From assembly GCF_042408735.1 (NCBI RefSeq), contig NZ_JBHOQV010000146.1, positions 1 to 64,000 of the forward strand: a stretch of DNA of 64,000 nt, in the 5' to 3' direction. Shown in pieces: positions 53,754-62,698 of this stretch. The notes beneath the pieces are model-generated. The model was not told where the DNA came from. It saw only the letters and a list, made by a program, of their open reading frames with translations, and searched no databases. The stretch's first letter is position 1, and every line of letters begins with the position of its first letter. The position numbers and the translations under genes were made by a program. This DNA comes from Thermogemmatispora sp042408735. GTDB taxonomy: Bacteria > Chloroflexota > Ktedonobacteria > Ktedonobacterales > Ktedonobacteraceae.

Positions 53754-55766
53754 TCATAACCCCAGGCGGGCCGTGAGCTGGTAGCGGACCGGGAGCGAGG
53801 TGGCGACTGCCCGGGCGGAAATCACAAGGACGACCCGGCTGACCTTCCTGCCAAAGCCCGGAATGGTCACGGTGGCCTGTCCGCTGGCTATGTCGGCAGC
53901 GAGGCGGCGAACGCTGAAGTCCTGGCCTTCATAGACCAGGGCCTGCACAGTATAGTGTTCCGGCAGGACGTTGGCCGAGCGGATAAAGCCGTGGCTGATC
54001 CAGCCGTTGTCGCTGGTCAGGGTGTCCTCAAAGTGCAGCTCCGGGATGCGTATCCAGGCTAGCGCGAAGCCCTGACGATTGACCGCATCATCGGTGACCT
54101 CCTCAAAGCGCAACTGGATGCGCTGACCGGCATAGGGGGTTAGGTCAATCTGCTCTTCGACCCATTGTGGGTTGCTGCCGCCGCCGCTGGTTCCGGTATA
54201 ACCGTAACCCCAGTTCCCTCCGTTGGGATTGCTGGCCGTCGTGTAGCGGCCGGGCAGCGTGGTCCAGTTGATTCCATCGGTTGAGGCTTCGACGAAAGCA
54301 TAGTCGTAGTCGCGTTCCAGGTCGAACCAGGCGGCGAATTGCAGGGTCACGTGTTTGCCCTTGAGCTTGCTCAGGTCGAAGGCGCGCGTCAGGGTACTAT
54401 CCATATTATCATATCGGTTGCTCCACCACTCATACTGGGAGCGGTAGGGTGTATTGGCGATGATGGGAGTGGTGGGTGTGCCATTGAAGGTCAGGGTCAG
54501 AGCGCCTGCCTGCCCCGCCGGCTCGAAGGTGTAGTACTCTGCGGCGTACTGGTGGATCGTGTTGATCATGGTAAAGGGATAGCTGGCGACCTCCTGCGAT
54601 GGAACGGGGTTTCCAACTCCAATGGTGGCATAGCCGTAGTCCCCCCTGTCAAGATTGGTGTCCTGGACGATGTTGGCGAGATACCACTTATTTACTACGT
54701 CGTCAAAACGGTCTTTATAACCGTGACGGGCCAGGACGTGGTCGAAACTGAGAGGGGGATCGGCGGGATCGCTCAGCAGCTCTTTGAGAATGGGGTAACC
54801 GCCGTAGTGCTCGGCGAAATAGGTGAGGAAGAGGTAGGCGGCTCCGTAGTGATCCAGGGCTGCTGGCATATCGTCGCTCCAGTCGGTGAGCTGGGTATTG
54901 GGGTGGGAGAGAAAGGCGCGATCGGCTCCGTCCACGGAAAAGCCATTGATGTGCTGAGCCACGAGAGACATCCCTTCGTTGATCCAGCCTGGATCGCTCG
55001 GGTGCAGATGCCAGTGAATCATGTGCTGTAATTCGTGGGCCAGCGTGCTGTTGTAGTCGGCCGTCCCCGGCAGCATGGCGTCGAGATCGATGTAGATCAT
55101 CTCGCGCTCGTTGCTGTAAGGGTTGATGGTCGTGGGGTATTCGTCGGCGGAGGAGAAGTAGCCGCCAACGCCGTTGCCCAGGCCGGCAGCGTTCAGAATG
55201 GTCAGGTGTGGGTCGTCGTCGATGCCCGGCTGCCACTCGCTGCCGAAGATGGCGTGCTCGCTGGGATAGAGGCGCTCCTCAAAGAGGTCAGCGGAGCTTT
55301 TGAGCGCGGTCAGGCTGGCGCTCTGGCCATCCTCGACGTACATGTAGACGTGCGGAGTAATGTAGACCAGCCTGGCATGGATGCGCTGATAGCGATGGGT
55401 GTCGAGGTTGATGAGCCAGAACTGGTCTTCCTGGCCGAGGTGGGCGTTGAGAGGCGCACTGCGCCCGCGCTGGGGCGGCGGCTGAGAGCTGTGCAGCTTG
55501 AGGCGCTGGGCCAGGCTGTAGAGATCGCGCGGCGGGTGGGCTGTCGTGGTCAGCAAGCGCTCAGCCTGCAAGAGGGCCGGCAGGTTCTGGGGCGTCGGCG
55601 ACGGCTTCAGGCCGGCGGCGACGTCGCCGGACGCCGGTGTCTTGACGGTGGCGGCGCTGCCAAAGGGGACACAGGCGCTCGCTGTGACCGCTAAGGTAAG
55701 CACGAGAGCCAGCAAGCCCAGCCATTCGCGAAGACGCAAGGTGCTGCCCCGAACCCGTTTGTTCAT
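53754..55766 (-). CDS. Secreted zinc metalloprotease (HEXXH...E, gluzincin-like)
   Basis: 670 residues. A hydrophobic signal segment (~13-31) ends at ASAC with Cys32, an imperfect lipobox, so it is exported and possibly lipid-anchored. The zinc motif is HELQHMIHW (H244, E245, H248), with the third ligand E264 in WINEGMS, 15 residues on. After the protease domain (~110-400) there are beta-rich regions with IQLRFEEVTDD and YAFVEASTDGINW, similar to the immune-inhibitor-A-type accessory domains. The gene begins six bases after the stop of a response regulator gene and belongs to the kinase-regulator operon at 58138-55773, implying protease output controlled by that system or by co-expression. 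Confidence 0.85.
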   Translation of the reverse strand: MNKRVRGSTLRLREWLGLLALVLTLAVTASACVPFGSAATVKTPASGDVAAGLKPSPTPQNLPALLQAERLLTTTAHPPRDLYSLAQRLKLHSSQPPPQRGRSAPLNAHLGQEDQFWLINLDTHRYQRIHARLVYITPHVYMYVEDGQSASLTALKSSADLFEERLYPSEHAIFGSEWQPGIDDDPHLTILNAAGLGNGVGGYFSSADEYPTTINPYSNEREMIYIDLDAMLPGTADYNSTLAHELQHMIHWHLHPSDPGWINEGMSLVAQHINGFSVDGADRAFLSHPNTQLTDWSDDMPAALDHYGAAYLFLTYFAEHYGGYPILKELLSDPADPPLSFDHVLARHGYKDRFDDVVNKWYLANIVQDTNLDRGDYGYATIGVGNPVPSQEVASYPFTMINTIHQYAAEYYTFEPAGQAGALTLTFNGTPTTPIIANTPYRSQYEWWSNRYDNMDSTLTRAFDLSKLKGKHVTLQFAAWFDLERDYDYAFVEASTDGINWTTLPGRYTTASNPNGGNWGYGYTGTSGGGSNPQWVEEQIDLTPYAGQRIQLRFEEVTDDAVNRQGFALAWIRIPELHFEDTLTSDNGWISHGFIRSANVLPEHYTVQALVYEGQDFSVRRLAADIASGQATVTIPGFGRKVSRVVLVISARAVATSLPVRYQLTARLGL

Positions 55767-55772
55767 GATCGC

Positions 55773-56492
55773 TTAGCCCTCCAGTTCTTTGAAGCGGTAG
55801 CCGACGCCTCGCTCGGTGAGAATGTATTGGGGGTGAGCAGGGTCTTTCTCGATCTTTTGCCGCAGATAGGTGATGTAGAGCCGCAAGTAGTGGGCCTCAT
55901 CGCGGTATTCCCGCCCCCAGACTTTGGAGAGCAGGGTCTCGTGCGTGAGCAGGCGCCCGGCGTTGTTGACGAGATGGTAGAGCAGACGGTATTCGGTAGG
56001 ACGCAGGGTGACCTTCTGGCCACGGACAATGACCTCCCGCCTGGCAAAGTCGATCTTGAGGTCCTTGTCGACGACGATCTCGGTCTTGCGCGCCGGCGGA
56101 GGCATGAAGGCCCGGCGCAGCAAGGCGCGGATACGTGAGAGCAGCTCACGTGGACTGAAGGGCTTGGCTATGTAGTCGTCGGCTCCCAGGTCCAGGCCAC
56201 GAATGCGGTCATGCTCGTCCTGGCGCACTGTCAGCATAATCACTGGAACCGTCGAGACCTCGCGGATCTGGCGCAGGGTCTCAAAGCCGTCCATGTCTGG
56301 CATCATGACATCAAGCACGATGAGATCTGGCAGATTTTCGCGCAGTTGCTCCAGTGCCTCCTCTCCACTACTTGCTTCCAAAACATGATAGTGCTCTAGC
56401 TCCAGATTCATCCGGACAAGGTCGCGGATACGTGGTTCATCGTCGACAATAAGAATAGTGATATCACGGTGATCGAAATTTTCCTTCTCCAT
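55773..56492 (-). CDS. OmpR/KdpE-type response regulator
   Basis: 239 residues. Receiver: acidic pair (IVDDEP), phosphoacceptor D61 (LIVLDVMMPDMDG), conserved T and K (MLTVRQD, IAKPFSPREL). DNA-binding winged helix: LRPTEYRLLYHLV, LRLYITYLRQKIE and ERGVGYRF. It lies two bases after the kinase stop and six bases before the metalloprotease start, the tightest packing in the window. Confidence 0.94.
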   Translation of the reverse strand: MEKENFDHRDITILIVDDEPRIRDLVRMNLELEHYHVLEASSGEEALEQLRENLPDLIVLDVMMPDMDGFETLRQIREVSTVPVIMLTVRQDEHDRIRGLDLGADDYIAKPFSPRELLSRIRALLRRAFMPPPARKTEIVVDKDLKIDFARREVIVRGQKVTLRPTEYRLLYHLVNNAGRLLTHETLLSKVWGREYRDEAHYLRLYITYLRQKIEKDPAHPQYILTERGVGYRFKELEG

Positions 56493-56494
56493 CT

Positions 56495-58138
56495 TTAAAA
56501 CACCACCATAGGCAATTGCGCCTTTTCTTTGCGAGGTAGGCTGAACGAGAAGGTCGAGCCTTGATGCAGCGCGCTTTCTACCCAGATCCTTCCTCCGTGA
56601 GCCTCGATGATGGCGCGGCAGATATAGAGGCCGAGGCCGGCGCCCGGACGGCTGGAGAGCGATGGGTGGTTGAGACGTTGGAAGCGTTGGAAGAGTCGCT
56701 CCTGATCGCGCAGCGAGATGCCCATGCCCTGATCGCTGACGCTCACGATCACCTCATCGCCCACGGTGGAGCAGCTCACGGTGACCGTGCGCTGCCGGGG
56801 CGAGTATTTGATGGCGTTATCCAGTAGGTTCTCCAGCACCTCTTCGATGCGGTCGCGGTCGGCCATGACGAGCGGCAGGTTGGGCGGGAGCTGGACCCTG
56901 AGATCAACATCGGCGCTCCTGGCCTGGAAGCGTCGCACCACGCCCTGAATCAGCGGCTCCAGATCCAGGGGGGCGATCTCCATGTGCAGGCCGCCGGCTT
57001 CGATGCGGGAGGCATAGAGCAGGTTCCCGACCAGCTTGTTCAGGCGGTCCGCCTCCTCCTCGATAGCGAGAAGGCGTGCGCGCAGCGTCTCGCGGTCAAA
57101 GCTGGCATCGGCGCGGGCCAGCGTCGAGGCATAGCCTTTGATGATGGCGATCGGCGTTTGCAGTTCGTGCGAGATGACCGAGATGAACATCGAGCGCTGC
57201 TCTTCCTGCTCGCGCTCGCGGGTGATATCGCGCACGGTGAGAATGCCGTTCATCGGCTCGCCGCGCGCCGAGTGGACGCAGGAGGCAGAGACGCTGACGC
57301 TGAAGCGCTGCCCGTCGCGGGCCGTGATTTGGATCTCGCGATTGACCACGGGCTTGCCCGCGAAGGCCTGCAGGATAGGCGAGTTCTCTAAGCCCAGATC
57401 GTTCCCCTGTCGATCCTTGGGGCGCAGCACGTCGTAATAGAAACGGCCCAATACCTCGCTTTCGCGCCAGCCTGTCAGGCGCTCCATTGCTGGGTTGAAG
57501 TCGATGATGCGAAAGGCATGGTCGACAGTGAGGATGCCATCCGTGCTGTACTGAAAGATGGCGGCTAGGCGCTCCTGCTCGCGGACCAGCGACTGCGCCT
57601 TGAGGGCGAAGCGCATGCTGGCGGCGAGCTGGGCGCGGAAGAGCGCAAGGCGAATCTCGTCGTTCTCCAGGCAGGAGCTGCCTCCAGCGGGGCGCAGATA
57701 GTGCAGCATGCCTACCAGACCGCTCTGGTCGTGCAGGATGAGAGAGCAGCGCTCGTACTCCTGGGCCTGGTGACGGCTGTCAGAGCCTGAGCGAGCGAGG
57801 CGCTGGCTGCCACGAGCCTCGGCGGTGGCCTCGGGGTTCGGCCCGATGAAATCGGCGAAGAGGTCCAGCTCATCCAGCAGCGCAGGCGGCAGGCGCTCAA
57901 CCACGAAGGGACGAGCCGGGGTCGGCAGCGGCCCGCGCTGGATGTGGGCCAGCAGGCTGGCCACCGCCGCCTCGTTGATTTGGTAGGCCGTATATTCTTC
58001 GCTGCTCTGGGGATCGAAGGCTTCATTGGCCACTACGAAGAGGCCGGCCTCCCCCCCCAAGAGACGAATGGCGCTTCCGATGAGAATCACGAGTTGGCCA
58101 TGCAGGTCCTTGAAGTGCTGCGTCAGGGATCGAGACAT
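56495..58138 (-). CDS. Soluble sensor histidine kinase with GAF-like and PAS domains
   Basis: 547 residues, no membrane helix. N-terminal GAF-like region (~15-178), PAS domain (~190-305: IFQYSTDGILTVDHAFRIIDF and NGILTVRDITRERE), HisKA with H324 (VISHELQTPIAI), and HATPase with N441 (LLDNAIKYS), SDQGMGI and GAGLGLYICRAI. Cytoplasmic sensing of a ligand, redox state or light by GAF/PAS is plausible; no chromophore cysteine is evident. ATG 58138 is selected for the GGAG element seven bases upstream. First gene of a kinase-regulator-protease operon. Confidence 0.92.
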   Translation of the reverse strand: MSRSLTQHFKDLHGQLVILIGSAIRLLGGEAGLFVVANEAFDPQSSEEYTAYQINEAAVASLLAHIQRGPLPTPARPFVVERLPPALLDELDLFADFIGPNPEATAEARGSQRLARSGSDSRHQAQEYERCSLILHDQSGLVGMLHYLRPAGGSSCLENDEIRLALFRAQLAASMRFALKAQSLVREQERLAAIFQYSTDGILTVDHAFRIIDFNPAMERLTGWRESEVLGRFYYDVLRPKDRQGNDLGLENSPILQAFAGKPVVNREIQITARDGQRFSVSVSASCVHSARGEPMNGILTVRDITREREQEEQRSMFISVISHELQTPIAIIKGYASTLARADASFDRETLRARLLAIEEEADRLNKLVGNLLYASRIEAGGLHMEIAPLDLEPLIQGVVRRFQARSADVDLRVQLPPNLPLVMADRDRIEEVLENLLDNAIKYSPRQRTVTVSCSTVGDEVIVSVSDQGMGISLRDQERLFQRFQRLNHPSLSSRPGAGLGLYICRAIIEAHGGRIWVESALHQGSTFSFSLPRKEKAQLPMVVF

Positions 58139-58222
58139 GGCAGGCTCCGACAAAGATAGAGACAAGGCATGTATCTGGGTACAGAGCGGGGCCGGCAGGT
58201 TGGCACTGCGTCCCGCCGGGGA

Positions 58223-58252
58223 TTGTCAACGTTCGGTGTCAGTGCTATTTTA
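58223..58252. promoter_or_regulatory. Overlapping divergent promoters for trmD and the kinase operon
   Basis: Plus strand: TTGTCA (58223-58228), 17-base spacer, TGC-TATTTT (58246-58251), 27 bases before trmD. Minus strand: TGT-TAAAAT, an extended -10 at plus 58247-58252 for the histidine kinase. The two -10 elements overlap, so the units may compete. Confidence 0.5.
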
Positions 58253-58278
58253 ACACAAAGCCTTCAGGTAGGACAGTG

Positions 58279-59007
58279 ATGCACATCGACATCTTTACGC
58301 TCTTCCCGGCCATGTTTGAGGGGCCGTTTTCTGAAAGCATCCTGAAGCGCGCGCGTGAGCGTGGCCTGCTCTCGATCGCCTTGCATAACATTCGGGATTT
58401 TACGACCGATAAGCATCACGTTGTTGACGATTATCCCTATGGCGGTGGCGTCGGCATGGTCATGAAGCCTGAGCCGATTTTTGCGGCGGTCGAGGCCGTC
58501 TATCAGGGTGGGCCGATCATTTTGCTGACCCCCCAGGGCCGCCTGTTCACTCAGCAGATCGCTCGCGAATTAGCCCGCGAGCCGCGCCTCTCTCTGATCT
58601 GCGGCCACTATGAGGGGGTGGACGAGCGAGTCGCCGAGCATCTGGCCACCGACCAGCTCTCGATCGGCGATTATGTGCTCACCGGCGGCGAGCTGCCAGC
58701 GATGGTCATTGTAGACGCCGTGGCCCGCCTGATCCCCGGCGTTCTGGGCGCCGATGAGTCGACACACGAAGAGTCGCATAGCAACTCTCTGCTTGAGTAT
58801 CCGCAGTATACCCGTCCGCCCGAGTTCCGCGGTTGGCGAGTGCCGGAGGTCCTGCTCTCGGGCAACCATGCCCAGATCGCTCGCTGGCGACGCAAGGAAG
58901 CCCTACGGCGAACGCGGCGCCGACGCCCCGACCTCTTTGCCAGGCTTGATCTGAGCAGTAAGGAAGATCAGAAGTTGCTCAAGGAGCTGGAGGCCGAGGG
59001 CTGGTAA
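58279..59007 (+). CDS. trmD: tRNA (guanine-37-N1)-methyltransferase
   Basis: 242 residues. SPOUT-class trefoil-knot enzyme that methylates G37 with SAM. Family landmarks: MHIDIFTLFP, DDYPYGGGVGMVMKPEP, ICGHYEGVDERV, SIGDYVLTGGELPAM, LLEYPQYTRP, GNHAQIARWRR. ARLIPGVLG keeps the conserved Arg. By alignment to E. coli TrmD as I remember it, the catalytic Asp (D169, EDSF) is replaced by Glu (EESH). The start is ATG 58279; a GTG three bases earlier would add one residue. No ribosomal-protein or rimM neighbour is visible. Confidence 0.95.
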   Translation: MHIDIFTLFPAMFEGPFSESILKRARERGLLSIALHNIRDFTTDKHHVVDDYPYGGGVGMVMKPEPIFAAVEAVYQGGPIILLTPQGRLFTQQIARELAREPRLSLICGHYEGVDERVAEHLATDQLSIGDYVLTGGELPAMVIVDAVARLIPGVLGADESTHEESHSNSLLEYPQYTRPPEFRGWRVPEVLLSGNHAQIARWRRKEALRRTRRRRPDLFARLDLSSKEDQKLLKELEAEGW

Positions 59008-59096
59008 GCGACTGCCACCCGTCGCGGCAGGCTCTTGAGCGCAGGCCCGCTCGCAGGGCGAACGGTTGGCCCGGCCTGGCCGGAAGCTGCGGCCAG

Positions 59097-62084
59097 CTAC
59101 TCCTCATCGGCAACCTGATGGTCGCCATCGGCGGCGCCTGCACGCGGCTCGCGCGACTGGCGCTCTGACTGCCGTCGCAGCGCCTCTTGCCGGGCTCGCT
59201 CCTCGGCGATAATCTCCTCAACTTCATCGGCCATCGTGCGCCCCTCCCCGTCGTCATAGCGAGGGCCTGGACGGCTCTCCAGCACCTCGCGTCCGCGTCC
59301 CCCGTTCTCCTGGGGACCGATGATGCCGTGGGCCTCTAGCAGGTCGAGCAGCCGGGCCGCACGGGCGTAGCCGACGCGTAGGCGCCGCTGCAGCAGGGAG
59401 ATTGAGGCGCGTCCATACTCGCGTACCACTTGCTCGGCCTGCTCCAGCAGCTCGTCGTCCAGGGCCGAGTCTTCACCCTCATGCTCTTCGATCTCCCAGC
59501 CTGGTTCGACCTCTGGGCTGCCTGCCGGCCGGCGCTGAGCGGCCTGGTCTTTCCAGTAAGAGACCAGGCGCTCGATCTCTTCGTCCGCGACGAAGGCGCC
59601 CTGGATGCGCTCCGGCTTGCCTGCGTCGGCCGGCAGATAGAGCATGTCGCCTCGCCCCAGCAGGCGCTCCGCTCCGCCCATGTCGATGATGGTCCGCGAG
59701 TCGATGGCCGAGCTGACCATAAAGGAGATGCGCGTCGGAATGTTGGCCTTGATCAGGCCAGTGATTACGTCGACCGAAGGACGCTGGGTAGCCACGACAA
59801 GATGAATGCCCGTGGCGCGGGCGAGCTGAGCTAGCCGGCAGATGAGGCCCTCCACTTCCTCGGGGGCCGTCATCATCAGATCGGCCAGCTCGTCGATGAT
59901 GATCACGATCGAAGGCAGATTCTGCAGCGAGGTGTCCCCACGTGCCAGCCGCTCGTTGCGCAGCTTCCGGTAGCTATCCAGGTTGCGCACGCCCAATCTG
60001 GAGAAGAGCCGATAACGGCGCTCCATCTCGTGGATCGCGTTCTTGAGCAGCCCAACCACCGTATCGACCTCGGTCACTACCGGCATCAGCAGGTGGGGAA
60101 TACCATTGTAGTGTGTCAACTCGACCATTTTGGGATCGACGAGCAGAAGGCGCAGGTCGTCGGGCGTGGCCTGCATCAGGAAGGTGGCGATCATTGCATT
60201 GATGCAGACGCTTTTGCCGGCCCCAGTGGCTCCGGCGATCAGCAAGTGGGGCATGCGAGCTAGATCGCCGACGCGGACTGCGCCAGCGACGTCTTTGCCC
60301 AGAGCGACCGCCAGCCTGGACTTGGCGCGCGCGCTCTGGTACTCCTTGCTCTCCAGAATCTCGCGCAGGGTTACCAGGCGACTATTTTTGTTGGGAATCT
60401 CGACGCCAACGTAGGGCCGGCCCGGTACGGGCGCCTCCATGCGGATCGAACGCGCCTCCAGCACGAGGGCCAGATCGTTCTGCAGGGCCATGATGCGGCT
60501 CACGCGCGTGCGCGTCTCGTAGACGATATTGCCGGAGGCATCGCGTACAGGGACCAGGCGCCCTTTCTCGTCGGGCTGCATGGCCGGCTTGCCTGTTGGT
60601 CGGATGCCGAAGCGAATGACTGTAGGGCCGATGCTGATGTCTTCGGGCCGGACCTCCGCCTCGACGCGGAAGCTGCGCAGCGTGTCCTGGATGAGCTTGG
60701 CCAGGGCCACCGTATCCTCACCCAGCATTTGTAGCTTCATGTCCTCAGGCCGGTTCAGCAGGCTGAGGTCCGGCAACTTCCAGGAGGAGGGCGACGGGCC
60801 ACTCCGGCGCCGCGGCTGCAAGCCCTTGTCCGCCTCGCCCCCTGACTGGCCCTTCAGAGGGTTGGGGGTCAGCGGCTCCATCTCCGGCAGGTTAGGGACA
60901 ATGTTTTGGGCCGAGATATGCAGGGGTTGCTGCGGGGGCCGATCAGCGCCGAAGGGCAGAGGCTGCTGCTGTGCGCCGCGAGTGGCTGCCTGATATTCCT
61001 GGCGGTCAAGCGGCTTGGGCGCTGGCTGTGGGCCGCGAGAAGCGGAGCCAGACCAACGCCTCCGACGCGCCCTGTCGTCCTGGTCGTCGTCGTCGATCTC
61101 GAAGTCTGGCTCGAACTCAATAATGTCCTGGTCTTCCTCGCTGGCCGCCGTCGTTCCCTGGCCGGCTGGTGAACGAGCCGCTCCCGCTCCCACGCGACCT
61201 CCATCGGCAGCTCCGTCCCCGGCTCTGGCATCGCTGCTGGCTGGAGCCAGGCCGCTGTAGCGACTGTAGCGGGGCCGCTGGCCGAGGAAGGAGCGAAAAT
61301 GCTCGTCGCTCCCGCGAGCGAGCGACGGCGGACGGTCGGCAAAGATCCGGTGTACGAAGCGAGCAGCGGCCAGAAGATGGCCGAAGGTAATGCGGAAGGT
61401 CACGATGCTGACGATGACCATCAGGCCCAGCAGCAGAATATGGCCGACTGCCGCCGGCCAGTTGCGCAGCGGCAGGATGAGCAGCGCGCCGACAAAGCCT
61501 CCGGTCTCGCCGCCCAGGAGGAGCTGGCTTTCGGCCAGGATCAGCAGCCAGAGCAGGGCCAGACCACCTACCAGCGACCAGCGCAGCAGGCTCCGACGAC
61601 GCAGGCCCTCGATCAGCAGGACCACCGCCAGGACGAGCAGCCCGAGGGCGAGCACGTAGGCTGACCACCCGAAGAGCGTTGTAAAGAAGGCGTAGAACTC
61701 TTTAAGAATAAAGGTCTGACGGAAAATTGTCAGCGCGCTTAGCAGAAGCAGGGAAAGTAACAGGAGAACAAAGCTGTAGAATTGTTGCTGCTGGTGCGGT
61801 TCAAGACGCTGCCACTGCTCGCGCAGCCAGTTAATAAAGCGCTCGTCTCCCGTAGAGTCAGATGGTGGCGAGGGAGAGGCCGGAGCCTTGCGCCCAGATG
61901 GTCGGGAACTCGAGGCCCGTTTAGGGGTTTGACGGGCATTAGCGGAGCCAGGCGAGCGCTGCTCAACGCGGGCACGGCTGGAGCCGACGGCGCCCGCGGC
62001 GGCGCTGGCTCGCGCCGTCCGTCGTCCCTCTACGCCTGGTACAATACGCTCCTTGCGCTGATTCTTCTGATCGCTGGCTGCCAT
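59097..62084 (-). CDS. ftsK: FtsK/SpoIIIE-family DNA translocase
   Basis: 995 residues. About 90 low-complexity basic residues precede four membrane helices (~105-250). A disordered linker rich in Gln/Pro/Arg (~270-440) leads to the alpha/beta motor: Walker A GATGAGKSVCINA (~615), Walker B VIIIDELADLMM and LVVATQRPSVDVITG. The end carries a gamma winged-helix domain (ASISLLQRRLRVGYARA), which binds the KOPS-type guide sequences on DNA. It pumps chromosome DNA through the division septum. ATG 62084 has a GGAG element. Probably served by the promoter at 62226-62254. Confidence 0.95.
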   Translation of the reverse strand: MAASDQKNQRKERIVPGVEGRRTARASAAAGAVGSSRARVEQRSPGSANARQTPKRASSSRPSGRKAPASPSPPSDSTGDERFINWLREQWQRLEPHQQQQFYSFVLLLLSLLLLSALTIFRQTFILKEFYAFFTTLFGWSAYVLALGLLVLAVVLLIEGLRRRSLLRWSLVGGLALLWLLILAESQLLLGGETGGFVGALLILPLRNWPAAVGHILLLGLMVIVSIVTFRITFGHLLAAARFVHRIFADRPPSLARGSDEHFRSFLGQRPRYSRYSGLAPASSDARAGDGAADGGRVGAGAARSPAGQGTTAASEEDQDIIEFEPDFEIDDDDQDDRARRRRWSGSASRGPQPAPKPLDRQEYQAATRGAQQQPLPFGADRPPQQPLHISAQNIVPNLPEMEPLTPNPLKGQSGGEADKGLQPRRRSGPSPSSWKLPDLSLLNRPEDMKLQMLGEDTVALAKLIQDTLRSFRVEAEVRPEDISIGPTVIRFGIRPTGKPAMQPDEKGRLVPVRDASGNIVYETRTRVSRIMALQNDLALVLEARSIRMEAPVPGRPYVGVEIPNKNSRLVTLREILESKEYQSARAKSRLAVALGKDVAGAVRVGDLARMPHLLIAGATGAGKSVCINAMIATFLMQATPDDLRLLLVDPKMVELTHYNGIPHLLMPVVTEVDTVVGLLKNAIHEMERRYRLFSRLGVRNLDSYRKLRNERLARGDTSLQNLPSIVIIIDELADLMMTAPEEVEGLICRLAQLARATGIHLVVATQRPSVDVITGLIKANIPTRISFMVSSAIDSRTIIDMGGAERLLGRGDMLYLPADAGKPERIQGAFVADEEIERLVSYWKDQAAQRRPAGSPEVEPGWEIEEHEGEDSALDDELLEQAEQVVREYGRASISLLQRRLRVGYARAARLLDLLEAHGIIGPQENGGRGREVLESRPGPRYDDGEGRTMADEVEEIIAEERARQEALRRQSERQSREPRAGAADGDHQVADEE

Positions 62085-62698
62085 TCCCGCTCCGTCTGCT
62101 CCTCCCGTTAGCTAGACAGGCTATCCTCTCGCGTGGCGTTCGCTAAAAGAGGGCGTGCTCTTCTTCCTCTCCAGCAGCGCTTGTGTTTGGGTAGCGCGTG
62201 CCGGAGTTCTATAAGCAACACCTGTATGATAGCGCAGATGTTCCAGGGGCGCAAGTGGGGAGATGGTCGCTGCGCGGGGCCTGGGCACTGCACAGCGCCT
62301 GAGACGAACCTGTTTCGCTGCCGGAGAGCGGCAGTGGGGACCTCAAGCGCCAGAGCAGAACAAGAGGAAGAGAGAGCGCTTTAACCCGGAGACTGGGAAG
62401 CACAGAGCAGAGAAGGGATCGATAGAATCATCTCTAGGCTTGAGGACTCTAGAGGAGGCCCCTCGCAGCGCTCTCTCTTAGGGAAAGTATAAGCAGAACC
62501 TGTCGCAGGCGCATCGGCGACTTGTCGCAGAACTGTCACAAGCCGCGAAGACCGGGGCCGGCAAGGCGGCGGAGGAAGAAGCGTGCTGCCCCTTTCCACC
62601 CGAGGGCCCGAGCGCGGGAGAGGCGGGAGGCCAGGTCGACGGCTGGCGAGTACTACAACAGCTCTCGCCCACCCCGCGCTCGCTGGTCTTGTTGGGAA
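62085..62698 (-). promoter_or_regulatory. Upstream region of ftsK with promoter
   Basis: Minus-strand TTGCGC (plus 62249-62254), 17-base spacer, TATCAT (plus 62226-62231), about 140 bases before ftsK. The remaining ~440 bases up to the RNase J stop contain no supported gene. Confidence 0.5.
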
